Below are positions 1-5,559 of a stretch of DNA of 10,407 bases, piece by piece. The notes beneath the pieces were generated by a model. The model worked only from the letters and a program-made list of their open reading frames with translations, was not told the origin of the DNA and made no database searches. The position numbers and the translations under genes were made by a program. The DNA comes from CAYXOX01 sp964466745 (lineage in GTDB: Bacteria > Pseudomonadota > Alphaproteobacteria > Rhodobacterales > Rhodobacteraceae), in the NCBI GenBank assembly GCA_964466745.1, contig CAYXOX010000113.1, forward strand, positions 1 through 10,407. Direction: 5' to 3'. Position 1 is the stretch's first letter. Each line of letters begins with the position of its first letter.

Positions 1-55
1 AGTCTGTCCGGGGAAAGGGTAACCCCGGCCATCAACCGATTTATGCAACAGAGCC
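1..55. mobile_element. Terminal part of an IS5-family (IS903-like) insertion sequence
   Basis: Positions 38-55 read GATTTATGCAACAGAGCC, the reverse complement of GGCTCTGTTGCATAAATC. From memory this differs at only two positions from the 18-bp terminal inverted repeat of IS903 (GGCTTTGTTGAATAAATC). The homology of the flanking relaxase stops exactly at this outer end. IS903-group elements usually make 9-bp target duplications, so positions 56-64 (ACTCGACGC) would be one copy. The transposase gene and the other end lie outside the window. The family call rests on the terminal repeat alone. Confidence 0.6.
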
Positions 56-584
56 ACTCGACGCCCTCCTCGGCGGAGACAATGAAGCGGAACTGGTGCC
101 GGTCGTCGCGGCCCCGGTCGAGGAAGTCTCGGCCATCTGCCGCATCCTCATTCGCGGAATAGACCTGGCCGCGCTCGCCGTCACGCGTGACGCCGTCGCG
201 CTCGAGGTAGCGCAGATGTGCCTCGACCGCCTTGGCGCTGACGAAGGACCGTCCCCGGACCGCGCCCCGCTGCGGGTTCAGCTTCACGATCCGCGCCTTC
301 ACGGTCACCCGCCGGGCACGCGTCCGGCTGCCATCCGGGCCGCGCGACCACGGGTTCCGACCCTTCAATTCGGCTGCAACCTTCGCACCCCGACCGCGCG
401 CATTGAACCTACCGCTCGCCTTTCCCTTTCCGGCCAGCCTGTTCGGATCGCCACCCGAGCGGCGCACGGCCTGGTGCACTTGGGCAAGGAATCCCTGCGG
501 CTTGCGGCGCACGCGCGGGGGGCGCGGCTGGTGGTCCCGGGGCTTGCCGGGGCGGATACGGAACTCGGTCTCGTCGCGGGTCAT
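56..584 (-). pseudogene. Conjugative relaxase (VirD2-like, DUF3363 type), N-terminal part interrupted by an IS
   Basis: This minus-strand frame starts at the ATG ending at 584 and gives 176 residues before the IS end. It was found by reading the minus strand directly, because the frame has no stop inside the window. The N-terminus is basic and low in complexity (MTRDETEFRIRPGKPR). Then comes the relaxase-like stretch VEAHLRYLERDGVTRDGERG (residues 120-139), followed by DDRHQFRFIVSAEEG. Relaxases of this family nick oriT and carry the transferred strand. Tyr126 in HLRYLERDG is the likely nucleophile. The His motif of the family (DWVAVDH...HPHxH) should follow and is cut off. The frame stays open upstream to an ATG at 713, but the 584 start agrees better with how such proteins begin. 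No good ribosome-binding site is seen at either start. Third codon positions are strongly G/C, so this was a real gene. A restored copy could exist beyond the IS, but one intact protein is unlikely. Confidence 0.75.
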
Positions 585-793
585 GAAGAGACGATTGAGG
601 GTGCTTGGGGACGGATCAAGGGCCGTCCGAGGGTCATCGTAGCCTGGCGTGCAACGACAGGCCGTGGCGTAAGGTGCGTCCCGATTGCGGCGCGGCGTGG
701 CAGGAAAGAGCATTGAATTCATTGGGGAAAGTGTCGAGGCCTGCCGCACGATATTCGCACACCGGCCGGGATAGAGCCCAAAAAACAATGTGC

Positions 794-864
794 AGACAAC
801 AGCTTAGAGCCAGAGGCCCGGCCAGCGAGGAACTCGCTTTATCTTGCCATCCCTTCTGTTGTCT
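794..864. repeat. Nested inverted repeats, possible oriT or operator region
   Basis: The perfect 9-bp arms AGACAACAG and CTGTTGTCT are separated by 53 bp. Within that gap lies a perfect 6-bp stem with a GAA loop (824-838), followed on the plus strand by TTATCTT, which would also fit a weak terminator. The structure is seen directly; any function is inference from its position between relaxase and integrase. Confidence 0.35.
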
Positions 865-960
865 CCCGCGACCGTCCCAGGCGAGAATTTTACGCTCTCC
901 CAAAGGCGCAAATGCGGCGATCCTTGCAACGCACTTCGACGCATGAGTCGTGATCCGGAA

Positions 961-977
961 GTGACCGCCAAGGTCAC
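961..977. repeat. Inverted repeat GTGACC-N5-GGTCAC
   Basis: A perfect 6-bp inverted repeat with the 5-nt spacer GCCAA. It could be a binding site for a dimeric regulator or a small hairpin. It lies in non-coding DNA inside the mobile element. Confidence 0.3.
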
Positions 978-1108
978 GGCATCGACGACCAGTAGCTGCC
1001 CGAGATCGCGCGAGCATCCCGTCCGATTTGCACGCTGTGGCAGGCCGCTTTGCGCGGCGCGGCCGCGCGCCCTGCACAAGACGCACGCGCCGCCTCATGC
1101 TTGTTGGC

Positions 1109-1405
1109 ATGACACGCGCCCGACCTTCACAGCGACGCAATCGCCCGGCCCAACCGGTCGATGCCGCGCGGATCGAGGCGGCACTTCTGAAGGTGGCCGC
1201 GCTGGTTGCTGATGACCCGACCTTTGCGCCAGTCTTCGAGCGACTCGAGGCCGAACTGGCCGCGGCCGTGAAGAAGGAGCAGCGGCTGTCGGAGGCGCAG
1301 CGCCGGGGGCGGGCGCTGCTGGCTCAGAAGGCGATGCGCGCGACGAGCTCTGCGACGTGTTCCAGCGACGCGCCCTTGCCGTATCGTTCGCGGTCAAGCC
1401 GGTGA
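1109..1405 (+). CDS. Small hypothetical protein facing the integrase
   Basis: The product is 98 residues. The middle (IEAALLKVAALVADDPTFAPVFERLEAELAAAVKKEQRLSEAQ) is alpha-helical and charged, and its codons are strongly G/C at the third position, as expected for a real gene. I recall similar short proteins with a P-x-F-E-R-L-E core beside integrases in Rhodobacterales, but I know of no function. The C-terminal 27 codons lie antisense to the end of the integrase gene, giving an unusual 82-bp convergent overlap. The original protein may have ended near residue 72, with the tail gained by loss of a stop. An ATG at 1097 is an alternative start; neither has a clear ribosome-binding site. Confidence 0.5.
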   Translation: MTRARPSQRRNRPAQPVDAARIEAALLKVAALVADDPTFAPVFERLEAELAAAVKKEQRLSEAQRRGRALLAQKAMRATSSATCSSDAPLPYRSRSSR

Positions 1406-2592
1406 CCGAAAAGGTCGCGCCTGATCCTGTCGTCGATCCCGGCGGCGAGCATGCGGTCCTCGAAGGAATGGCGCAGGGAATACATCGAGTGGCGCGGCGT
1501 CTCGAGCAGGCCGTTGGAGCGGAGGAACTTGTTCACGACCGCGCTAAGGGTGGCGCGGTTGCGGTAGCGAGGGAAGCCATCGGGGAATTGCTTGAAGGCC
1601 TTGAGCGAGACACCGGTCAGCGGAATGACACGGCGCGCGTAGTGGCTCTTCAGCTGCCGTCCCTCCGGTTCGATGGAGATATGCGGCACGTCGCCATCGA
1701 GCCGGATCGTGTCCGCCGTGAGCGCAGCACCTTCGGACGGCCGATAGCCGGTGTTGATCATGCCGAGCAGCAGCGCGCGGGCCTGACCGTTCAACCTGTC
1801 CAGCGCGCCGGGCGCGAGCAGGCGCGTCCTGATCCAGTCCTCGCTGAACGGCGGGCGTGTCAGCTTCTCGCCCTCCTTGAAAGACAACTCACCCAGCGGC
1901 AGCGCCAGCCCCAGCCGCTTCATCGTGTTCACGGTCTTCAAAACGTCGCCCAGGTGGATCAGGTCCTTGTTCGCAGAGTTTGCGGTCACTTCACCCGCCT
2001 CGATCCGGTCGAGCCATTGCTGGCGAAAGTCCAGCATGTCGTCGCGAGTGATGTTGGCGATTTCTTTGTCGCCCACGACCGCGACGAAGTTTTTCACCGC
2101 CTTCTTGCGCGGCGCTTCCCAGCGGCGCAGCTGATCCTCGCTCTTGCCGAGGGTCTTCTCCTTCGCCAACCCCCAGTAGAGCTCCAGCGCCTTGTTGACC
2201 CTGATGCGGGGTTCCGGGACAGTGCCGAGAAGGGCGGCGGCCTCGATGGCATCGGGCTGGTTCGCCGGGGCCGGGATCGCCTCGACGCGCTCGACAACGT
2301 CCTCGACCGGCAGCTTGGCCACAGCACCCGCATCCAGATACCGAAAGCCTCGTGCTCGAGCGAGGTCGCGCGCGGCTTCGTAGCGCACCTGTGCATCTTC
2401 ACTGTTCCCGGCCAGACGCGCCTCCCAGGCCTCGATCATCTGGCTCCAAGCCCGATCCGCCTTGCTGCGGGCAATGGTCTCCGAGTCGGTGTGCAGGCTG
2501 ATCCAGACAGTTTCGCGCGGCTCGATTACCCGATACCGGCGCGGGACGCGGCGGCGGAGGTGGTAGAGACGGCCTCGTTTGGCGATGCTCAT
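1324..2592 (-). CDS. Tyrosine recombinase / phage-type integrase
   Basis: This 422-residue protein would catalyse site-specific integration and excision of the element at the neighbouring tRNA-Ser. The N-terminus (AKRGRLYHLRRRVP) resembles the DUF6538 segment found at the start of many alphaproteobacterial integrases. A SAM-like core-binding region follows at about 130-230 and the catalytic domain at about 245-422. Likely catalytic residues, counted from this start, are Arg284 (NTGYRPSEGAAL), Lys315, Arg374 (YSLRHSF), His397 (FGHRLD) and the nucleophile Tyr404 (RERYGKG). The first His of the usual HxxR box is Tyr371 here. The chosen ATG begins MSIAKRG and has GGGGGA upstream; an in-frame ATG at 2610 would add six residues but has no ribosome-binding site. 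The gene is full length and looks intact. It points away from the tRNA, and its 3' end overlaps the small ORF on the other strand. Confidence 0.9.
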   Translation of the reverse strand: MSIAKRGRLYHLRRRVPRRYRVIEPRETVWISLHTDSETIARSKADRAWSQMIEAWEARLAGNSEDAQVRYEAARDLARARGFRYLDAGAVAKLPVEDVVERVEAIPAPANQPDAIEAAALLGTVPEPRIRVNKALELYWGLAKEKTLGKSEDQLRRWEAPRKKAVKNFVAVVGDKEIANITRDDMLDFRQQWLDRIEAGEVTANSANKDLIHLGDVLKTVNTMKRLGLALPLGELSFKEGEKLTRPPFSEDWIRTRLLAPGALDRLNGQARALLLGMINTGYRPSEGAALTADTIRLDGDVPHISIEPEGRQLKSHYARRVIPLTGVSLKAFKQFPDGFPRYRNRATLSAVVNKFLRSNGLLETPRHSMYSLRHSFEDRMLAAGIDDRIRRDLFGHRLDRERYGKGASLEHVAELVARIAF

Positions 2593-2611
2593 GGCGGAGA
2601 AATCCCCCATT

Positions 2612-2646
2612 TGTGCAGCAAATTGTGTAGCAAAATGTGCAGCAAA
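2612..2646. repeat. Three direct repeats of TGTGYAGCAAA with a 12-bp period
   Basis: Copies lie at 2612-2622, 2624-2634 and 2636-2646. The first and third are identical (TGTGCAGCAAA) and the second has one C-to-T change. They sit between the tRNA 3' end and the integrase start, ending 2 bp before the alternative integrase ATG at 2610. Regular spacing near one helical turn suggests binding of a protein to one face of the DNA. Integrase arm-type sites, an excisionase (RDF) site or an autoregulatory operator would all fit. The repeats are seen directly; the role is inference. Confidence 0.6.
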
Positions 2647-2734
2647 TCAAGCGGATCAAACACCGACATCGGCGCGAGAACGCCGAATTCCGCTCTACTA
2701 TCAGTATGTTGTGAGAAGGCACTTCTGAGGAAAA

Positions 2735-2762
2735 TGGCGGAGACGAAGGGATTCGAACCCTC
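2735..2762. other. Predicted attachment site at the tRNA-Ser 3' end
   Basis: The element boundary should lie in the 3' part of the tRNA (T-arm, acceptor stem and CCA), the usual crossover region for tRNA-targeting tyrosine recombinases. The tRNA stays complete here, as expected when the element brings its own copy of the 3' end. The core length cannot be set because the second copy is outside the window. Confidence 0.4.
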
Positions 2763-2824
2763 GAGACGGTTTCCCGCCTACTCCCTTAGCAGGGGAGCGC
2801 CTTCGACCACTCGGCCACGTCTCC
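2735..2824 (-). tRNA. tRNA-Ser (anticodon GCU)
   Basis: Read on the minus strand, the acceptor stem GGAGACG pairs with CGTCTCC. It is followed by discriminator G and an encoded CCA (2735-2737). The anticodon stem-loop is CTCCC-CTGCTAA-GGGAG, which puts anticodon GCT at 2788-2790; it decodes AGC and AGU serine codons. The long variable arm (TAGGCGGGAAACCGTC) is typical of class II tRNA-Ser. The T-arm has GGTTCGAATCC. The length is 90 nt with CCA. It lies downstream of the Popeye-like gene on the same strand and is the target of the mobile element. Confidence 0.96.
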
Positions 2825-2831
2825 GCGGAGG

Positions 2832-2861
2832 GCTGTAGCAGCCTGTGCGCGGGGAGCACAA
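2832..2861 (-). promoter_or_regulatory. Possible tRNA-Ser promoter
   Basis: On the minus strand a TTGTGC box (2856-2861) is followed after 18 nt by TACAGC (2832-2837), which ends 7 nt before the mature tRNA 5' end. Boxes and spacing are plausible for a housekeeping promoter, but the match is only moderate. Read-through from the gene upstream is also possible. Confidence 0.3.
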
Positions 2862-2918
2862 GGCAGAACTCGCCGTTGTCCGCGCGAGGTGAGCCTCGGG
2901 CCTTCTCGGTGAGATGGT

Positions 2919-3680
2919 TCACTGCGCCCCGGTGGCCTCGTCGCGGGCGCCCCCGAGGCCGTCCGGTGCCGGGGCAGGCGCGCCGGCAGCGCGGTCGAGG
3001 GTCGCGGTCGCCACAAGGCCGCGCATCGGCATGGATGTCGCGACCTTCTCCGCAAGATCGAGGCTGAACCGTGCAACGAGTGCGTGCTCGAGGGCGCGGC
3101 TGCGCCGGGTCTGGCGGCGAAGCTCCTCCACCGGCCAGCTCGAGAACCGGGTGCGCGCAGGCACGCGGACCGTGGCCGATGCCGGGCGCCCGGTCAGGAA
3201 GGCGATCTCTCCTGCGAAAGCGGGCCCGCGGGCATCGACGGCCTGACCGCCCTTCTCGATCACGAAGCGGCTTCCCTCGATGAAGTAGAGGCGCGAGGGA
3301 ACCGTGTTTTCGGAGATGATCTCGACCTCATGGGTCGTCTCGTGCATGTCGCCGCGCCGCATGATCCGCCGGAACTGCCCCGGCGTCAGGTTGCCGAAGG
3401 CGTTGTAGAGGCGCTTCTGCCGCGGTGTGAGGGCAAGTGTTGTCCGCTCGTAGACGATCGCGAAGAGCACCGCCGCGTTGATCGCCACCAGGATGGCGTT
3501 GGCGACGATGGACGGCATGATCGGTTCGGGCTGGAGCGCGTAGAAGGAGATGTCGAAGGCGATGCCCGCCATCACGAAGAGCCGCAGCAGAAGCTCGTCG
3601 CGCGCCACGAACCCGGCTGCCTTGAACACAAGACCGAGAAAGAGAAGGGTTTCGAGGCGCAACAGGCTTTCAAGCGTCAT
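2919..3680 (-). CDS. Popeye-like membrane protein with cyclic-nucleotide-binding-like domain
   Basis: This 253-residue protein has three hydrophobic segments at about 9-25, 29-48 and 55-77. A soluble domain follows at about 85-215, and then an Ala/Pro/Gly-rich tail (229-253). The soluble part contains RLYFIEGSRFVIEKGG (130-145) and FAGEIAFLTGRPASATV (155-171), which match the jelly-roll core of Popeye and other cNMP-binding domains. The architecture of three membrane helices plus a cytoplasmic domain is that of Popeye proteins, which bind cyclic nucleotides in animals. The ligand of bacterial members is not known to me. The start lies 12 bp after the ychF stop on the same strand, so the two are probably cotranscribed. 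Only a weak ribosome-binding site is visible, so translational coupling is likely. The family call is fairly firm; the function is open. Confidence 0.75.
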   Translation of the reverse strand: MTLESLLRLETLLFLGLVFKAAGFVARDELLLRLFVMAGIAFDISFYALQPEPIMPSIVANAILVAINAAVLFAIVYERTTLALTPRQKRLYNAFGNLTPGQFRRIMRRGDMHETTHEVEIISENTVPSRLYFIEGSRFVIEKGGQAVDARGPAFAGEIAFLTGRPASATVRVPARTRFSSWPVEELRRQTRRSRALEHALVARFSLDLAEKVATSMPMRGLVATATLDRAAGAPAPAPDGLGGARDEATGAQ

Positions 3681-3692
3681 CGGCTCGCTCGC

Positions 3693-4790
3693 TCAGGTGT
3701 TGAAGAGGAAGTGCAGCACATCCCCGTCGCGCACGCGGTACGCCTTGCCTTCCACGCGCATCTTGCCGGCGTCCTTCGCGGGCTGTTCGCCGCCGAGGCT
3801 GACGAAATCCTCGTAGGAAATGGTTTCCGCCCGGATGAATCCCTTCTCGAAATCGCCGTGGATCACGCCCGCCGCCTGGGGGGCGAGGGTGCCGGCGCGG
3901 ATCGTCCAGGCGCGTGCCTCCTTGGGCCCGACCGTGAAGTAGGTTTCGAGATCGAGCAGCCCGTAGCCGGCACGGATCAGCCTGTCGAGGCCGGGCTCTT
4001 CGAGGCCCATCTCCTCGAGGAACATCGCCTGCTCGTCGGCGTCGAGCTGGGAGATTTCCTCCTCGATCCGCGCCGAGATCACCACCGATGCCGCGCCTTC
4101 CTCTGCCGCGCGGGCGGCCACCGCGTCCGACAGCGCGTTGCCTGTCCCTGCCGAGGCTTCCTCGACATTGCACACGTAGAGGATCGGCTTCGTGGTCAGG
4201 AGTTGCAGGCCCTTCCAGGCCTTCGCGTCCTCGGCTTCGATCTCGACGCGGCGGGCGGGGCGCCCGGCTTCCAGCTCGGCCATCGCGGCCTTGAGCAGCC
4301 TTTCCTGCTGGATCGCCTCCTTGTCGCCGCCGCGCACCTTGCGCGACAGGCCCGCGAGGCGCTTCTCGACCGACTCCAGATCGGCGAGCATCAGCTCGGT
4401 GTCGATCGTGTCGGCATCTGCGATCGGGTCCACCCGGCCTTCGACATGGGTCACGTCGCCGTCCTCGAAGCATCGCAGCACATGGGCGATCGCGTCGACC
4501 TCGCGGATGTTGGCGAGGAACTGGTTGCCAAGCCCTTCCCCCTTGGAGGCGCCGCGCACGAGGCCGGCGATGTCCACGAAGGTCATGCGCGCGGGCACGA
4601 TCTCGCGGGAGCGCGCCAGCTCGGCGAGGCGTGCAAGCCGCGGATCGGGCACGGCGACCTCGCCGACGTTCGGCTCGATGGTGCAGAAGGGGAAGTTGGC
4701 CGCCTGTGCTGCCGCCGTGCGCGTGAGCGCGTTGAAGAGTGTCGATTTCCCGACGTTGGGAAGTCCGACGATTCCCACCTTGAAGCCCAT
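3693..4790 (-). CDS. ychF: Redox-regulated ATPase YchF (OLA1 family)
   Basis: This 365-residue protein is close to the usual family length. YchF is a P-loop protein of the Obg group that binds ATP rather than GTP, associates with ribosomes and has been linked to stress responses. Visible motifs are the Walker A GLPNVGKST (9-17), the switch II DIAGLVRGAS (73-82), and NVEE (208-211). NVEE replaces the NKxD of true GTPases and explains the ATP preference. A TGS domain occupies about 281-365 (LETYFTVGPKEARAW to DGDVLHFLFN). A coiled-coil arm is expected in the middle (about 130-175). The ATG at 4790 is preceded by GAGGGGG at about 4797-4803, which decides against the in-frame upstream starts. The gene is divergent from the MEKHLA gene and is followed by the Popeye-like gene. 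Confidence 0.97.
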   Translation of the reverse strand: MGFKVGIVGLPNVGKSTLFNALTRTAAAQAANFPFCTIEPNVGEVAVPDPRLARLAELARSREIVPARMTFVDIAGLVRGASKGEGLGNQFLANIREVDAIAHVLRCFEDGDVTHVEGRVDPIADADTIDTELMLADLESVEKRLAGLSRKVRGGDKEAIQQERLLKAAMAELEAGRPARRVEIEAEDAKAWKGLQLLTTKPILYVCNVEEASAGTGNALSDAVAARAAEEGAASVVISARIEEEISQLDADEQAMFLEEMGLEEPGLDRLIRAGYGLLDLETYFTVGPKEARAWTIRAGTLAPQAAGVIHGDFEKGFIRAETISYEDFVSLGGEQPAKDAGKMRVEGKAYRVRDGDVLHFLFNT

Positions 4791-4837
4791 GCGTCGCCCC
4801 CTCTTGCGGCCCCCGGCGCTTCTAGGCGCTCCGCCGC

Positions 4838-4854
4838 GCCCCGGCAACCGGGGC
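4838..4854. promoter_or_regulatory. Hairpin in the ychF / MEKHLA divergent region
   Basis: A perfect 7-bp stem GCCCCGG-CAA-CCGGGGC. It has no T run on either side, so it is not a clear terminator. It lies 48 bp upstream of the ychF start and may form in that leader. Confidence 0.3.
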
Positions 4855-4878
4855 CGTCGCCGCGCGCGCGGGAGGCAC

Positions 4879-4888
4879 GGTTTGCGCA
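4879..4888. promoter_or_regulatory. Palindrome TTTGCGCAAA in the divergent promoter region
   Basis: A perfect 10-bp palindrome about 90 bp upstream of ychF and about 100 bp upstream of the MEKHLA gene. It is AT-richer than its surroundings. It could be a regulator half-site pair or overlap a promoter; no regulator can be named. Confidence 0.25.
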
Positions 4889-4989
4889 AATTGCGTGCGA
4901 GCCGGTAACGGGTGGGCTTTCGCGCGGCGGGGCCGCGGGCTATTTCTCCGCGGGTGGCGCGCGCCGCGTGCCGCGAGGAGTGCGAGAGC

Positions 4990-5466
4990 ATGAAGACACC
5001 ACCCACGCAGCGGAATGCTTGGCACGAGCCCTGGGCGAGCCTGCTCTGGGAGAGTTACCTTGCGCGCACCGGCCGTCCGCTCCTGCCGGGGGCCGAGGCG
5101 CTCGTTCCGTCTGCGCGGGCGCGGGCGCTCTACGAGGCGCCCTTCTGCCTGCTCTCCCACGACGGGGCGGAAGACCCTCGGCTTGTCTACGTGAACCTGG
5201 CCGTCCAGAGGCTCTGGGAGGCCGATTGGAACGTGCTCGTCGGGATGCCGTCGCGGCTGACGGCCGAACCTGATGCGCGCGAGGCGCGCGCCGAGGCGCT
5301 CGGCCGGGCGCGCGACCAGGGCTATATCGACGACTACTCCGGGGTGCGGGTTTCGGTCACCGGCCGGCGGTTTCGAATCGAGCGGGCGGTGGTTTGGACC
5401 TTCTCGCCGGGCGAGGGCGCGCGCGTCGCGCAGGCGGCGACCTTCTCTTCCTGGACCCGCCTCTAG
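4990..5466 (+). CDS. MEKHLA-domain (PAS-like) protein
   Basis: The whole 158-residue protein corresponds to one MEKHLA domain, a PAS-like module found alone in many bacteria and at the C-terminus of plant HD-ZIP III factors. Typical stretches are LYEAPFCLLSHDGAEDPRLVYVN, WNVLVGMPSRLTAEPDAREAR, GYIDDYSGVRVSVTGRRFRI and AVVWTF. PAS-like folds usually sense small molecules or mediate protein contacts, but no function is established for the stand-alone bacterial form. There is no signal peptide or membrane segment, so it is probably cytoplasmic. The start is set by GAGGAG at 4975-4980. The frame is open upstream to 4912, but that part does not resemble the family. It is 93 bp upstream of trpA on the same strand, so cotranscription is possible. 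Confidence 0.8.
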   Translation: MKTPPTQRNAWHEPWASLLWESYLARTGRPLLPGAEALVPSARARALYEAPFCLLSHDGAEDPRLVYVNLAVQRLWEADWNVLVGMPSRLTAEPDAREARAEALGRARDQGYIDDYSGVRVSVTGRRFRIERAVVWTFSPGEGARVAQAATFSSWTRL

Positions 5467-5559
5467 GCGCCGGCCACGAAGGCCCCATCGGGCGGCCTCC
5501 CCGCCCATTGCCTTTCGCCGCGGCTTCGGCCAAACCGCCCGAAACGCTGGGGACGAGAC

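Larger units (their letters stand above)
585..1108. other. Gene-poor stretch between relaxase and small ORF, with inverted repeats
   Basis: No convincing gene is seen on either strand; the open frames here lack recognisable motifs and coding-like codon use. The region holds a 9-bp inverted repeat (AGACAACAG at 794-802 and CTGTTGTCT at 856-864). Inside it is a 6-bp hairpin (AGCGAG-GAA-CTCGCT, 824-838) followed by TTATCTT. A second hairpin is GTGACC-GCCAA-GGTCAC (961-977), and there is a 12-bp palindrome GCGCGGCCGCGC (1057-1068). Its place just upstream of a relaxase makes it a candidate site for the relaxase promoter or an origin of transfer, but no known nic site is recognised. Confidence 0.4.
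1..2737. mobile_element. One end of an integrative (ICE/IME-like) element at tRNA-Ser
   Basis: Three parts seen in the sequence define this region: a tyrosine recombinase whose start lies about 145 bp from a tRNA 3' end, a small ORF facing it, and the N-terminal part of a DUF3363-type conjugative relaxase. Tyrosine-recombinase elements commonly integrate into tRNA 3' ends with the integrase next to the tRNA, which is the layout here. The element would extend left beyond position 1. No second copy of the tRNA 3' end is visible in the window, so the far boundary is not seen. An IS end interrupts the relaxase, so the element is probably no longer self-mobile. The extent is inferred; the individual genes are seen directly. 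Confidence 0.65.

Noticed and set aside
581..637. An 18-codon minus-strand ORF whose TGA overlaps the relaxase ATG (ATGA)
   Set aside because: It could hint at translational coupling, but it is very short and has no ribosome-binding site, so chance is the simpler reading.
96..716. A 206-codon plus-strand frame near the left edge
   Set aside because: It is antisense to the relaxase fragment, whose motifs and codon use are clear.
634..1140. A 168-codon frame on the minus strand upstream of the relaxase
   Set aside because: The composition is not coding-like (Cys- and Arg-rich) and it matches no conjugation protein that I recognise.
2714..2726. Hairpin AGAAG-GCA-CTTCT downstream of the tRNA
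   Set aside because: A 5-bp stem without a T run is too weak to call a terminator.
1357..2838. A 493-codon open frame on the plus strand
   Set aside because: It is the antisense shadow of the integrase and even runs through the tRNA gene.
3084..5273. A 729-codon open frame on the plus strand
   Set aside because: It lies antisense to ychF and the Popeye-like gene and shows no motif. Long antisense frames are expected in GC-rich genes.
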